From Bacteroidales bacterium (GTDB taxonomy: Bacteria > Bacteroidota > Bacteroidia > Bacteroidales > F082): DNA of 63,000 nt. This document shows, in pieces, positions 33,132 to 42,617 of this stretch. The notes below the pieces were generated by a model that saw only the letters and a program-made list of their open reading frames with translations, did not search any database and was not told the origin of the DNA. The stretch's first letter is position 1; each line of letters starts with the position of its first letter. The stretch lies in the NCBI GenBank assembly GCA_017477425.1, contig JAFUVT010000032.1:1-63000 (forward strand), in the 5' to 3' direction. Position numbers and translations under genes: made by a program.

Positions 33132-34925
33132 GTGAAAAAAAGCCTGTTCCATATTGTAATACTTTGGTGGACATTGTTTGCCGCTTCATGCGTGAACACT
33201 GGTGGCAAGGATGCGTGGAACGCGCCTCCCGAATATGTCGCCATCGACAGCCTGATGTGGCAGCATCCCGACAGCGCTTTGACTTGTCTTGAAAAGTTTG
33301 ACAGCATTGGTTATGGAACGGTTGGAGCACCCAACAAACATTATCTTGACCTTTTGCATTCGGAAGCCATATTCAAGGTGCGTAATGAGTTGGTTTTGGC
33401 CGAAGAAGTTGAAAAAGCCGCTGTTTGTTTCGATAGCATGGCCATGGCACATCCACAAGCCGACAATTTGGTTTTCCTTTCTGCTCGCGCCCATTACATG
33501 AGCGGCAACAGTTTGAACAAAGAAATCATAGCCAATAATGACTCTCTTACTTTGAAGGCTCTGCAAGAGCATTATAAGGCATTAGAAATCATGGAGAGCC
33601 ATTTCTCGGCCAAACAAGCGAACAGGCATCAATTGGAATTCATGTCGAACGTCTCAAGCAGAATTGCAGGCATATATTCCATGCTTTTTATCCACAAACC
33701 AACGGTTTACTTCACGAAAAAATCGCTTGAAATCAACCGCAGCATGGCACCTCCTCCGCCCTCATCCATAGCCAGAAACCTCTTTTTCTTGGGCTATGAA
33801 TTCGACAAAACCGAACAATATGACAGTGCCCTGTATTATTATGACCAAGCCATAGAGCTGATTCCCGACACCAGCGAACTGAATTTCCAAGTAATCAATT
33901 TACGACGCACCATCAACGCATACAAGCTGACCCTCGATGGGGCAACGGCTATCGAACAATTGAAACGCAGTTTGTCTTCCTGCCCGAGAATACTGACGTC
34001 AAATGTGTTGTCGACCATAGGCTGGGTTTATTTCGAAGAAAAGCAATACGACTCCGCTTTGGCTTATTTGCGACCCGTGTTTGACAATTCGACTGATGAG
34101 AAGCAGCAAATGCAAACAGCGCAAACGCTCTCTCAAATCTATGAAACCTTGGGCGATAGTGCAAACATGAACAAGTATTCGCGATTTTTCACCCAAAATG
34201 TGACGTTGGAGCAAGAGACACTGCCACAAAAGGTTGAATATGAGCGTCTTTTCAACGATTATATCCAGCGACGAGAGGAACTAATCGCTCAACAAGAAAA
34301 ACAGAAGACCATAAGAACAACCCTCGCTGTGGTGTTGCCAATGGCTGTTGTGGCAGTCGTCCTCAGCATTGTCGCGATGAAACGCAGAGGGAAAAAACAG
34401 ATGGAGCAGGAACGCTACGCTCACCGTATGGAGCAGACCGCGATGTCGGGACGACTGAAGCGAAGCAACCAAGAACTACGGGAGCTGAAAGACCAAATGC
34501 TACGACAGAACGACACGGCATCGAAACCCGACACGCAGGCAGCGAGTTTTGCCGAGGAGCCGATATGCCGCTTGATTATGGAAAGGGTGAACGAAGGGCA
34601 GTTCAAGTCGCAGATGGACTGCACCATTTATAAGGACTATGCTTTGGGCAAGGAGCAGGTGATGGCTTTGCGCGAGGCTGCCGACCGCCACTTCAACCAG
34701 TTTACCCTTCGTTTGGCCAAAGCCTATCCTAACCTTACCAAGGGCGACCTTGACTATTGCTGCCTGTATCTGCTCGGTCTTTCGGATGCCGATGTTTCGG
34801 CCTTGATGCAACGCGCTTACAACACCGTATCGCAACGTGCCCGCAAGATGAAGGCCATTTTCGGGAGCGATGAGCCGATTCCCATCATTCTTCGTAGCAA
34901 AGCAAACGATATTACATCCTTTTGA
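33132..34925 (+). CDS. TPR-type lipoprotein/membrane regulator with C-terminal HTH
   Basis: A 597-residue protein from the GTG at 33132 (in-frame ATGs at 33105 and 33108 would add nine residues). The N-terminus KKSLFHIVILWWTLFAASC fits a lipoprotein signal with lipobox FAASC. Residues about 30-370 are helical tetratricopeptide-like repeats (YDSALYYYDQAIELIPD, YDSALAYLRPVFDN). A transmembrane segment (TLAVVLPMAVVAVVLSIVAM, about 400-420) and a coiled coil follow. The C-terminal 100 residues contain a LuxR-like helix-turn-helix (LTKGDLDYCCLYLLGLSDAD...YNTVSQRARKMKAIF). Bacteroidetes have many such envelope-anchored sensor-regulators. It is followed by an LRR secreted-protein gene that has its own promoter and may be its target. 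Confidence 0.75.
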   Translation: MKKSLFHIVILWWTLFAASCVNTGGKDAWNAPPEYVAIDSLMWQHPDSALTCLEKFDSIGYGTVGAPNKHYLDLLHSEAIFKVRNELVLAEEVEKAAVCFDSMAMAHPQADNLVFLSARAHYMSGNSLNKEIIANNDSLTLKALQEHYKALEIMESHFSAKQANRHQLEFMSNVSSRIAGIYSMLFIHKPTVYFTKKSLEINRSMAPPPPSSIARNLFFLGYEFDKTEQYDSALYYYDQAIELIPDTSELNFQVINLRRTINAYKLTLDGATAIEQLKRSLSSCPRILTSNVLSTIGWVYFEEKQYDSALAYLRPVFDNSTDEKQQMQTAQTLSQIYETLGDSANMNKYSRFFTQNVTLEQETLPQKVEYERLFNDYIQRREELIAQQEKQKTIRTTLAVVLPMAVVAVVLSIVAMKRRGKKQMEQERYAHRMEQTAMSGRLKRSNQELRELKDQMLRQNDTASKPDTQAASFAEEPICRLIMERVNEGQFKSQMDCTIYKDYALGKEQVMALREAADRHFNQFTLRLAKAYPNLTKGDLDYCCLYLLGLSDADVSALMQRAYNTVSQRARKMKAIFGSDEPIPIILRSKANDITSF

Positions 34926-34974
34926 CTACCAAGACGATAGATAAAAATACGCACAAATCCGCACATTGTTTTTC

Positions 34975-35005
34975 TTGATGCGCGTGGCGTGGCGCTATAC
35001 TTTTG
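34975..35005 (+). promoter_or_regulatory. Promoter of the secreted LRR protein gene
   Basis: TTG (34975-34977) and TACTTTTG (34998-35005) are separated by 20 bases, an ideal Bacteroidetes promoter, with a 40-base leader to the ATG at 35052. Confidence 0.75.
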
Positions 35006-35051
35006 CACCAAATTTCAAACACAAAAGTATTCACAATAAAATCTCAAAGCA

Positions 35052-36464
35052 ATGAAAAAATTATTCGTAACCTTAATGATTGTAATCGGCTTCGCGATGC
35101 AAGCCTTGGCCTACGACTTTGAAGTGGACGGCATTTACTATTGGATCAACGACTACGGCGAAGGTCCGGAAGTTAGGGTTGGGCACTGCTCACAACCTGG
35201 TTGGGGCTGCTATGCCGGCGATGTGGTCATCCCCGAAACGGTGACCTACGACGGCATCACCTACACGGTGACGCAAATCGGATTTTGGGCCTTCAAGGAC
35301 TGCACGGAACTGACCTCCATCTCCTTCCCCAGCACGCTGACTTTCATTGGTGAACGGGCGTTTGAGGGATGCACCTCGTTGTATGACATCCACATTCCCA
35401 GCACAGTGACCCGTGTCAATGCCAGAGCCTTTGTCAATACGGGATGGTACAACCTCCAACCCAACGGCTGGATGCTCTATTTGGACGGCTGGTGCTTGGG
35501 TTTCAAAGAGAAGATGCCTTTGGTGGATTTGGTCATCGATGAAGGAACCTTAAAGGTGGCCGATGCCGCGTTTTATGAATACGAGACACTTGTTACGGTC
35601 ACGCTGCCCAATTCATTGGTTTCGTTGGGAAATCATTCGTTTGCGTTTTGTCCCGAGTTGAGGCATGTCGATTTCGGCGAATCCATCGTAGAAATCGGAA
35701 GAGATGCTTTTTACGGTTGTACCCGTCTCGAAGATTTCACGCTTCCCGAAACGACCACCAAGATTGGAGATTGGGCGTTTTCCTCTTGCCACGGTCTGTG
35801 CCGCTTGGACCTTCCCAATTCCATCACCACGATAGGCGAATATGCGTTTCACGGATGTAGCAATCTCGCCATCGTCAGCCTTCCCGAAGCCTTGACGGAG
35901 ATTGCAGAGGGATTGTTTGACCAAGCAGGTTTGAAATCCATCACTATTCCCGATGGCGTAACAACCATTGGAGACTTGGCCTTCTACGTATGTGAGGGCC
36001 TGAAAAAAGCCGTCATCCCCGCCACGGTCACGGAAATTGGAGACCACGCCTTTGTATGCCCGATGGACACGGTGTGGTGCTTGGGCGAAACGCCAGCCTC
36101 TTTGTATAACTTTACTTCTTTCGAAGTGCCAAGCGACTGTTGCCTCATCGTTCCATGCGGAAGTGCTGATACCTACATGAACTCGGACTGGGGTGAGGTG
36201 TTCAGCAACATCACCGAGGACTGTGACGGGATAGACGAAACCGCCGAAACAATAAGTGTGTTTCCCAATCCTACGCAACAATTTGTGCATGTTGAAGGCA
36301 TCGATGTCAAGGAGATACAATGTTATAATGCCCTTGGGCAGTTGGTGAAGACGGCGCGGGAGACAAACGAGGTAGACTTGAGCGGATTAGTGAAAGGAAT
36401 GTATTTATTACGCATCACGGATTCCAAGGGCGGAAGCCACATAGTATGGGTTGCGAAAGAATAA
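35052..36464 (+). CDS. Secreted BspA-type leucine-rich-repeat protein with T9SS type A tail
   Basis: A 470-residue protein with signal peptide MKKLFVTLMIVIGFAMQALA. Residues about 60-360 are BspA-like LRR_5 repeats of 23 residues, for example FWAFKDCTELTSISFPSTLT, RAFEGCTSLYDIHIPSTVTR, then EYAFHGCSNLAIVSLPEAL. The C-terminal 75 residues (ISVFPNPTQQFVHVEG, then ALGQLVKTARETNEVDLSGL and GMYLLRITDSKG) form a type A sorting domain for the type IX secretion system. The protein is expected at the cell surface or outside, mediating binding to host or other cells. It follows a TPR/HTH regulator gene. Confidence 0.92.
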   Translation: MKKLFVTLMIVIGFAMQALAYDFEVDGIYYWINDYGEGPEVRVGHCSQPGWGCYAGDVVIPETVTYDGITYTVTQIGFWAFKDCTELTSISFPSTLTFIGERAFEGCTSLYDIHIPSTVTRVNARAFVNTGWYNLQPNGWMLYLDGWCLGFKEKMPLVDLVIDEGTLKVADAAFYEYETLVTVTLPNSLVSLGNHSFAFCPELRHVDFGESIVEIGRDAFYGCTRLEDFTLPETTTKIGDWAFSSCHGLCRLDLPNSITTIGEYAFHGCSNLAIVSLPEALTEIAEGLFDQAGLKSITIPDGVTTIGDLAFYVCEGLKKAVIPATVTEIGDHAFVCPMDTVWCLGETPASLYNFTSFEVPSDCCLIVPCGSADTYMNSDWGEVFSNITEDCDGIDETAETISVFPNPTQQFVHVEGIDVKEIQCYNALGQLVKTARETNEVDLSGLVKGMYLLRITDSKGGSHIVWVAKE

Positions 36465-36584
36465 CATGAAAATTATTCACAAGACGTTGACATCATACAA
36501 AAAATATCTACAATACCTTGGGTTGCAGCAATCTTGTAATTTATTGCATTAGCATATCTGACTGCTGTAGACGTAAAGGGAATA

Positions 36585-38285
36585 CTATTCTCCAATTCTC
36601 ACCCTTCTCAAATCCAAAAGATTCGTCGGGTTGCTGCCCAAGTCCTTCACGCGCTTGTTGACGAAACGAAGCACCTCGTCGTAGAACAGCACCACCACGG
36701 GCGCATCGCGCATCATCAGGCTGTCCATTTCGGTGTAATATCTGGTGCGTTCCTCCATGTCGTTGCAGGCCATCGCCTTGTCGTAGAGTAGGTCGAACTT
36801 GGGGTTGGAATAGTGCGTGTAGTTCGGTCCAGAAGGGGCGAAGTTGGCCGTCGTGAAGGTCGAGAGGTAGTTCTCGGCATCGGGATAGTCGGCCACCCAA
36901 GAGGAGCGGAAGAACGGAAGGCTGCCATTGGCTTTCATGCTGCGCAACGTGGCAGGCGGCATCACCTCCATCTTGCATTGCAGCCCGATTTGTTCCACCT
37001 GACTTTGGACAAACTTCCCGATGTCGGCATAGTCGGCCACGGTGGAGAGTTGCAGCAGATGGCCTTCCAAATGGTTTTCGGCCACCAACTGCTGGGCGCG
37101 CTTCAGGTCGTAGCCATAGCCAATGGTGGGACTATACCCCGGCAAGCCCACAGGAATCAGGCCACCCGTACCCAGCTCGCCGATGCCGTTGCGCAGGTAG
37201 CGCAACATCTTCTCGCGATCAATGCAAAGGCTAACGGCCTGCCGCAAAGCGCGCGAACGGTCGGGACCAAGCGGGTCGTTCGGGTCGATGTAGAATGAGA
37301 AATACTCGGTGTTGAGATAAGGCTCGGTAATCAATTGTATCTTGTCCTCATACTTCTTGCGCAGATTACCGTCGTAGGTCAGCAGCTCGTCTTTGTAACG
37401 CGCATCGATGCCCGACATGAAATCGAACTTGCCCTTGATGAACTCCAAAAAAGCCACCTGCTTGTCAATGAGGAAACTGACGGAGACGGCATCGATATAG
37501 GGCAACCGCTCCCCTGCCTCGTCGCGCTCGAAATAATTCGGATTCTTGCGAAAAACCAATTTCACGCCTTCTTTCCAATACTGGAAATGGAAGGGCCCCG
37601 TCCCGACAGGATGGCTACGGAAATCATCGCCGTAATAATCAACGGCTTCGCGAGGAACAACAGAGGCGTAAGTCATCGACAAGATGCCCAAAAACGGTGG
37701 AAACGGCTGCGACAACTCAATCTGGAAGGTCGAGTCGTCCAAAGCGGTGAAGGCATATTGGTCGCCCTCGTGCTTCACGGACGAGAAAATCCACATTCCG
37801 GGCGAGTTCAAACGCTTGTCCACCACGCGGTTGAAGGAATAGACGAAGTCTTGTGCGGTGACAAAACGGGTAGTTAAGGTCGGCGTTTCGACAGGCTCAA
37901 CGACCTTAGCCTTTTCGTCTTGTGAAGGTGCCTGAGTCCTGAGCTTGTCGAAAGGTCGAAGGCCCGCCCCCTTGAAGCATTCGTCCTCGTGGAACTGCAC
38001 ATCGTTCCGCAAATGGAAAGTGTAAACCAAGCCGTCCTCGCTGATGTCCCACGATTTCGCAATCATCGGGACGAGGTTCATCTGCTCGTCAAAGGCCACC
38101 AAGCTGTTAAACGCCTGATTGCAAGCCCAGATATGCGCCAAGTCTTTGGCATAAATCGGGTCAAGTGTCAGAATGCCAGCGGCTTCGTTATACTTGAAGA
38201 TGGCCAGCTCTTCCTCGGAATCTTGGCGTTTGCCACAAGAAACCAGCAACAGCAAAGTCAATATTCCAAGGAAAAATTTCCGCAT
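36585..38285 (-). CDS. Peptide ABC transporter substrate-binding lipoprotein (SBP_bac_5)
   Basis: A 566-residue protein. The ATG at 38285 gives MRKFFLGILTLLLLVSCGKR, a lipoprotein signal with lipobox LVSC; a GTG at 38291 overlapping the lon stop would add two residues. The body follows the OppA/DppA fold: AGILTLDPIYAKDLAHIWACN, LVPMIAKSWDISEDGLVYTFHLRNDVQFH, NPNYFERDEAGERLPYIDAV. It would capture oligopeptides for import, but no permease or ATPase gene is adjacent. An insertion of about 35 residues after ECFKGAG (LRPFDKLRTQAPS ... VVEPVETP) derives from REP-like elements. It starts 2 bases after lon, so the two are probably co-transcribed. Confidence 0.9.
   Translation of the reverse strand: MRKFFLGILTLLLLVSCGKRQDSEEELAIFKYNEAAGILTLDPIYAKDLAHIWACNQAFNSLVAFDEQMNLVPMIAKSWDISEDGLVYTFHLRNDVQFHEDECFKGAGLRPFDKLRTQAPSQDEKAKVVEPVETPTLTTRFVTAQDFVYSFNRVVDKRLNSPGMWIFSSVKHEGDQYAFTALDDSTFQIELSQPFPPFLGILSMTYASVVPREAVDYYGDDFRSHPVGTGPFHFQYWKEGVKLVFRKNPNYFERDEAGERLPYIDAVSVSFLIDKQVAFLEFIKGKFDFMSGIDARYKDELLTYDGNLRKKYEDKIQLITEPYLNTEYFSFYIDPNDPLGPDRSRALRQAVSLCIDREKMLRYLRNGIGELGTGGLIPVGLPGYSPTIGYGYDLKRAQQLVAENHLEGHLLQLSTVADYADIGKFVQSQVEQIGLQCKMEVMPPATLRSMKANGSLPFFRSSWVADYPDAENYLSTFTTANFAPSGPNYTHYSNPKFDLLYDKAMACNDMEERTRYYTEMDSLMMRDAPVVVLFYDEVLRFVNKRVKDLGSNPTNLLDLRRVRIGE
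37882..37958 (-). repeat. Two REP-like elements inserted in frame in the lipoprotein gene
   Basis: TTTCGACAGGCTCAACGACC (37886-37905) and CCTGAGCTTGTCGAAAGG (37938-37955) are inverted copies of the element also found at 25846 and 31201. They are read here in different frames, encoding VVEPVETP and LRPFDKLR, and make most of an insertion that the binding-protein family lacks. Confidence 0.82.
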
Positions 38286-38287
38286 AA

Positions 38288-40780
38288 TCACTTGACTTTG
38301 AAACCAATCACCTCAGGATGCAAGTTGTTCAGATACTTGTTGTAATCCAAGTCGTTCTTGTCCTGCTCTTTTTCGAGCGCCAAGTCGAGCACCTGCATCA
38401 TATTCTCCACATAGTGGAAGTTCAGCCCGTTGATGTAGTCTTCCTTAATGTCGTTGATATCGTGCTCGTTATCGACGGAAAGGATAAGGTCGGTCACGCC
38501 ATTGCGCTTGGCGGCGAGGATTTTCTCCTTCACGCCGCCCACGGGCAACACCCTGCCGCGCAGCGTGATTTCACCCGTCATCGCCAGCTGACCTTTCACC
38601 TTGCGTTGCGTGAACGCGGAAGTCAAGGCGGTGAGCATCGTGATACCCGCCGAGGGACCGTCCTTCGGCGTGGCGCCTTCGGGGATGTGGACGTGCACGT
38701 TCCAAGCCTCAAACACATCGGGGTTGATGTTGAGTTGCGAAGCGTGTGCCTTGATGAACTCGTAGGCGATGGTCGCGCTTTCCTTCATCACCTCGCCGAG
38801 GTTGCCCGTCAACGAGAGATGACCCATTCCACGACTCAAACTCACCTCGATGGAGAGGATTTCGCCGCCCACCTGCGTCCAGGCCAAACCTGTGGCCACG
38901 CCCGGCATCGTGTGTTTCACTTCGTCCTCGTCGTGGTGCATCGGCACGCCGAGCACCTTGCGGAGGTCTTCGGCAATGATTTTCTTCTCAAACGCCTCCT
39001 CCGTGACGACCTGTTTGGCGCGGAAACGCATCATATCGCCAATGCGGCGCTCCAAGTTGCGCACGCCCGCCTCGCGGGTATAGTCGTCGATGATGTGCAT
39101 CACGATATCCTTCGAGAAAGCAATCTGCTTGCTGTCGAGGCCGTGTTCCTTCATCTGCTTGGGAATAAGGTGGCGCTTGGCGATTTCGTATTTCTCTTCG
39201 CGCAAATAGCCGCTCAAGTCGATGATTTCCATACGGTCGCGCAAGGCGGGATGGATGGTCGCAAGGTTGTTGGCCGTAGCGATGAAGAGGATTTTCGAGA
39301 GGTCGTAATCCAACTCGATGAAGTTGTCGTAGAAAGCATTATTCTGCTCGGGGTCAAGGATTTCCAAAAGCGCTGCTTGCGGATCGCCGCTGATGTTGTT
39401 GCCGCTCACCTTGTCGATTTCGTCCAACACGAAGACGGGATTGCTCGATTTCACCTTGCGCAAACTCTGGATGATACGGCCCGGCATAGCGCCGATATAG
39501 GTTTTTCTGTGACCGCGCAACTCCGACTCGTCGCGCACGCCGCCGAGTGACATTCTGACATATTTTCGGTTCAGTGCCCGCGCGATGGACTTGCCCAACG
39601 AGGTCTTGCCCACGCCAGGAGGTCCGACAAGGCACAAAATCGGGGCTTTCATATCCTTGCGCAGCTTCAACACGGCCAAATGCTCGATGATACGGTCTTT
39701 CACCTTGTCCAAGCCGAAGTGGTCGGCATCGAGGATGCGCTGGGCGCGTTTCAGGTCGAAGTTGTCCTTCGTGAAGTCATCCCACGGCAAATCAACGAGA
39801 TACTGCAAATAATTGAGTTGTATGCCATACTCTGCCGCCTGCGGATGGGTGCGTTCCAGCTTCTTCAGTTCCCTATCGAAAACCTCCGCCACCTCCTTCG
39901 ACCATTTCTTCTTCTCGGCTTTTTCCTTCAACTCCTTGACATCCTGCTCGTTGGGATTGCCGCCCAACTCCTCTTGAATGGTCCGCAACTGCTGGTTGAG
40001 GTAATACTCGCGCTGCTGCTTGTCCATATCCACGCGCACCTTGCTCTGGATTTGCTGCTTCAGCTCGATCATCTGCTGCTCATCGGTCAGCACGGCCAAC
40101 AGGTCGGAGGCCATCTGGTTGATGTTGCGGGCTTCCAAAAGTCCTTGCCTGACGGGCATATCGGCTTCCACATTGCTGGCCACGAAATTCAGCAGGAAAA
40201 CGGGGTCGTCGATGCTCTTGATGGCAAAGCCAGCCTCCTGCGATAAATTGCGCGAGCGGGCAATGACCTGAATGGCCAACTCCCTGACAGATTGTATCAA
40301 AGCATTGAAGCGCTTCGTGTTGGGGACATCTTCCGAGGCCGCGTAAGGCATCACGGTAGCCTTGATGTAAGGCTCGTTTTGGGTCGCCTCCACCACCTCG
40401 AAGCGTCGTTTGCCTTGGATGATGACCGTGACATTGCCGTCGGGCATCTCGAAGACCTTGAGGATTTGGGCCGAAGTGCCCACCTTATATAAATCGTCGA
40501 GCACGGGCTCCTCCACATTCGACTCCTTCTGTGCGATGACGCCGATGGACTTGCGCTTGCGGTTGTATTCCTTCACCAGTTGGATGGACTTGTCGCGCCC
40601 CACCGTGATGGGAATGACCACGCCCGGATAGAGCACCGAGTTGCGCAAAGGCAAAATGGGCAGTTCCTCGGGCACCTCCTCATCGGGGCCAAGGCGTCCT
40701 TCAATCGTGAGCACGGGGATGAACTCGGCTTCCGAGTCCATCATATCTGAAAACAATTCGGGTTCAACTTTGTAACTCAT
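38288..40780 (-). CDS. lon: ATP-dependent endopeptidase La (Lon)
   Basis: An 830-residue protein of normal Lon length. The N-terminal substrate-binding domain ([20 protein letters not shown]) and a helical region lead to the AAA domain with Walker [14 protein letters not shown] (about residues 385-397) and Walker [11 protein letters not shown] (about 450-460). The C-terminal protease domain has the catalytic Ser in [12 protein letters not shown] (about residue 708) and the catalytic Lys in [10 protein letters not shown] (about 750). It degrades misfolded and regulatory proteins. Two TATCTTTG boxes lie upstream. The stop codon is 2 bases before the ATG of the downstream lipoprotein gene. Confidence 0.98.
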   Translation of the reverse strand: MSYKVEPELFSDMMDSEAEFIPVLTIEGRLGPDEEVPEELPILPLRNSVLYPGVVIPITVGRDKSIQLVKEYNRKRKSIGVIAQKESNVEEPVLDDLYKVGTSAQILKVFEMPDGNVTVIIQGKRRFEVVEATQNEPYIKATVMPYAASEDVPNTKRFNALIQSVRELAIQVIARSRNLSQEAGFAIKSIDDPVFLLNFVASNVEADMPVRQGLLEARNINQMASDLLAVLTDEQQMIELKQQIQSKVRVDMDKQQREYYLNQQLRTIQEELGGNPNEQDVKELKEKAEKKKWSKEVAEVFDRELKKLERTHPQAAEYGIQLNYLQYLVDLPWDDFTKDNFDLKRAQRILDADHFGLDKVKDRIIEHLAVLKLRKDMKAPILCLVGPPGVGKTSLGKSIARALNRKYVRMSLGGVRDESELRGHRKTYIGAMPGRIIQSLRKVKSSNPVFVLDEIDKVSGNNISGDPQAALLEILDPEQNNAFYDNFIELDYDLSKILFIATANNLATIHPALRDRMEIIDLSGYLREEKYEIAKRHLIPKQMKEHGLDSKQIAFSKDIVMHIIDDYTREAGVRNLERRIGDMMRFRAKQVVTEEAFEKKIIAEDLRKVLGVPMHHDEDEVKHTMPGVATGLAWTQVGGEILSIEVSLSRGMGHLSLTGNLGEVMKESATIAYEFIKAHASQLNINPDVFEAWNVHVHIPEGATPKDGPSAGITMLTALTSAFTQRKVKGQLAMTGEITLRGRVLPVGGVKEKILAAKRNGVTDLILSVDNEHDINDIKEDYINGLNFHYVENMMQVLDLALEKEQDKNDLDYNKYLNNLHPEVIGFKVK

Positions 40781-40855
40781 AAAAAGCGTATTTGAATGTT
40801 GTGGGCGACAAATTGTCAGTCCGTCGCCGTTTCACACCTTATTATATAGGTGGCG

Positions 40856-40874
40856 CAAAGATACGGCAAAGATA
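40856..40874 (-). promoter_or_regulatory. Two tandem -7 elements, lon
   Basis: On the minus strand TATCTTTG occurs twice, at 40867-40874 and 40856-40863, 11 bases (one helical turn) apart. This suggests two overlapping promoters for lon, perhaps for different conditions. Confidence 0.6.
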
Positions 40875-40886
40875 ATGCCAAGGCAC

Positions 40887-40917
40887 AAAAAAAGCCCTCG
40901 CGATAGGCAAGAGCTTC
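40887..40917 (-). terminator. rpmE2 terminator
   Basis: On the minus strand AAGCTCTTGC pairs with GCGAGGGCTT (two G-T pairs) around CTATC and is followed by T7. It lies 22 bases after the rpmE2 stop. Confidence 0.82.
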
Positions 40918-40938
40918 CCTTTTTCGGTTTCGTCCAAC

Positions 40939-41208
40939 TTACTTGGCTTCCTTCTTCTCGAAGAACTTCTTGTACTTGTTGTTGAACTTATCCACACGAC
41001 CGGCGCTGTCGACGAGCTTCATCTTACCGGTGTAGAAGGGATGTGATGCGCTGGAGATTTCAAGCTTCACCAGGGGGTATTCGTTACCGTCTTCCCACTT
41101 GATGGTTTCCTTGGTGTTGATGGTCGAACGCGACAGGAACGTCACATCGTTTGACATATCTTTGAAAACAACCAGTCGATAGTTCTTGGGGTGAATGTCT
41201 TTTTTCAT
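40939..41208 (-). CDS. rpmE2: 50S ribosomal protein L31 type B
   Basis: An 89-residue L31. The N-terminus [20 protein letters not shown] and the [23 protein letters not shown] segment are typical. The zinc-binding cysteines of type A L31 are absent, so this is the Zn-independent C-minus (type B) form. It has its own promoter (TTG-N19-TACTTTTG) and terminator. Confidence 0.97.
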   Translation of the reverse strand: MKKDIHPKNYRLVVFKDMSNDVTFLSRSTINTKETIKWEDGNEYPLVKLEISSASHPFYTGKMKLVDSAGRVDKFNNKYKKFFEKKEAK

Positions 41209-41238
41209 CGCTTACTTTCCTTATTGATTTTGAGTGCG

Positions 41239-41268
41239 CAAAAGTACAACAATTTCTTGGAATGGCAA
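41239..41268 (-). promoter_or_regulatory. Promoter of rpmE2
   Basis: On the minus strand TTG (41266-41268) and TACTTTTG (41239-41246) are separated by 19 bases. The rest of the 291-base gap up to serC shows AT-rich sequence with no gene, plus the serC -7 element. Confidence 0.7.
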
Positions 41269-41422
41269 TGTGTTTCAGAGTTTTTTTTCTCGAAAATTTT
41301 CAATCGACTGATTTCTAATTATTTAAATTGATTTTTGGACCTAATTGGCATAAAGTCACACGATTCCACTCCTATAATAAAATAAATAAGCAGGAAATGA
41401 ATCGCCACACGGTTTTATTTCC

Positions 41423-41430
41423 TATCTTTG
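41423..41430 (+). promoter_or_regulatory. -7 promoter element, serC operon
   Basis: TATCTTTG fits TAnnTTTG and lies 69 bases before the serC start codon. Confidence 0.6.
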
Positions 41431-41499
41431 CAGCAAAATAAGAGCGAAAAACTCAACTAACAAATTATAAATCAAACATCTAATCAAATAATTATTGAA

Positions 41500-42603
41500 A
41501 TGAAGCAAGCTTTTAATTTCAATGCAGGCCCTTGCGTCCTGCCCAAGCAAGCCATCGAAAGCACCGTCAAGGCGCTGTACGACTTTGACAACACCGGCAT
41601 CGGCATCGCCGAAATCAGCCACCGCACCCCGGGTTGGGAGCGCATCATGGCCGAAACCCGCCAACTGTGGCGCGACCTCCTCAACATCCCTGAGGAGTAC
41701 GAAATCCTCTTCCTCGGCGGCGGCGCCAGCACGCAGTTCTTCACCGTGCCCGCCAACCTGATGAAGACCAAGGCCGCCTACCTCCAGACCGGCGTCTGGG
41801 CCAAGAAGGCCGCCAAGGAAGCCAAGTTGTTCGGTAAGGTCGACATCGTCGCCAGCAGCGAAGACAAGACCTACACCTACATCCCGAAGGGCTACGAAAT
41901 CCCGATGGATGCCGACTACTTCCACATCACGACCAACAACACCATCTACGGTACTGAGATCAAGTACGACATGGACTGCCCCATCATGCTCGTCGCTGAC
42001 ATGAGCTCCGACATCATGAGCCGTCCCGTCGACGTGAAGAAATACGGCCTCATCTACGGTGGCGCCCAGAAGAACGTCGGCCCTGCTGGCGTGACCTTCG
42101 TCATCGTCAAGAAAGACATCCTCGGCAACATCGGCGACCGCGCCTACATGAACCCGCTGCCCACCATGGTCGACTTCCGCACCCACGCTGCCGAAGAAGC
42201 CAAGAACATCAGCATGTTCAACACCCCGCCCGTACTGCCTATCTTCATGATGCACGAGACCCTCGTGTGGCTGAAGGACACCATCGGTGGCGTCGAGGCC
42301 ATGAACAAGATCAACACCAAGAAGTCACAAATGCTCTACGAAGAAATCGACCGCAACAGCATGTTCGTCGGCACAGCCGAGAAAGAAGACCGTTCCATCA
42401 TGAACCACTGCTGGGTGATGGCTCCTGGCTACGAAGACAAGCAAGATGCCTTCATGGCCTACGCCAAGGAACGCGGCATGGTCGGCATCAAGGGTCACCG
42501 CTCGGTCGGTGGTTTCCGCGCCAGCCTCTACAACGCCTGCCCGATTGAGGCTGTCGAAGCCCTCGTCCAGTGCATGCAAGATTTCGAAAAAGCCAATAAA
42601 TAA
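41500..42603 (+). CDS. serC: Phosphoserine aminotransferase
   Basis: A 367-residue PLP enzyme that converts 3-phosphohydroxypyruvate and glutamate to phosphoserine and 2-oxoglutarate. The N-terminus [20 protein letters not shown], the [12 protein letters not shown] segment, and the PLP-lysine motif [11 protein letters not shown] (Lys at about residue 191) are diagnostic. It begins the serine pathway cluster with serA 14 bases downstream. Codon use is extremely biased towards C-ending codons, consistent with high expression. This bias also leaves a long spurious open frame on the opposite strand. Confidence 0.98.
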   Translation: MKQAFNFNAGPCVLPKQAIESTVKALYDFDNTGIGIAEISHRTPGWERIMAETRQLWRDLLNIPEEYEILFLGGGASTQFFTVPANLMKTKAAYLQTGVWAKKAAKEAKLFGKVDIVASSEDKTYTYIPKGYEIPMDADYFHITTNNTIYGTEIKYDMDCPIMLVADMSSDIMSRPVDVKKYGLIYGGAQKNVGPAGVTFVIVKKDILGNIGDRAYMNPLPTMVDFRTHAAEEAKNISMFNTPPVLPIFMMHETLVWLKDTIGGVEAMNKINTKKSQMLYEEIDRNSMFVGTAEKEDRSIMNHCWVMAPGYEDKQDAFMAYAKERGMVGIKGHRSVGGFRASLYNACPIEAVEALVQCMQDFEKANK

Positions 42604-42617
42604 TAAGGAGAAACGAA

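Noticed and set aside
36465..36584. A terminator between the secreted LRR gene and the convergent lipoprotein gene.
   Set aside because: I could not find a stem with a T-tract in this 120-base gap; nothing is annotated there.
38318..39550. A 410-codon open frame on the plus strand opposite lon.
   Set aside because: Lon is unmistakable on the minus strand. The opposite frame has low-complexity His/Val/Leu content typical of an antisense shadow.
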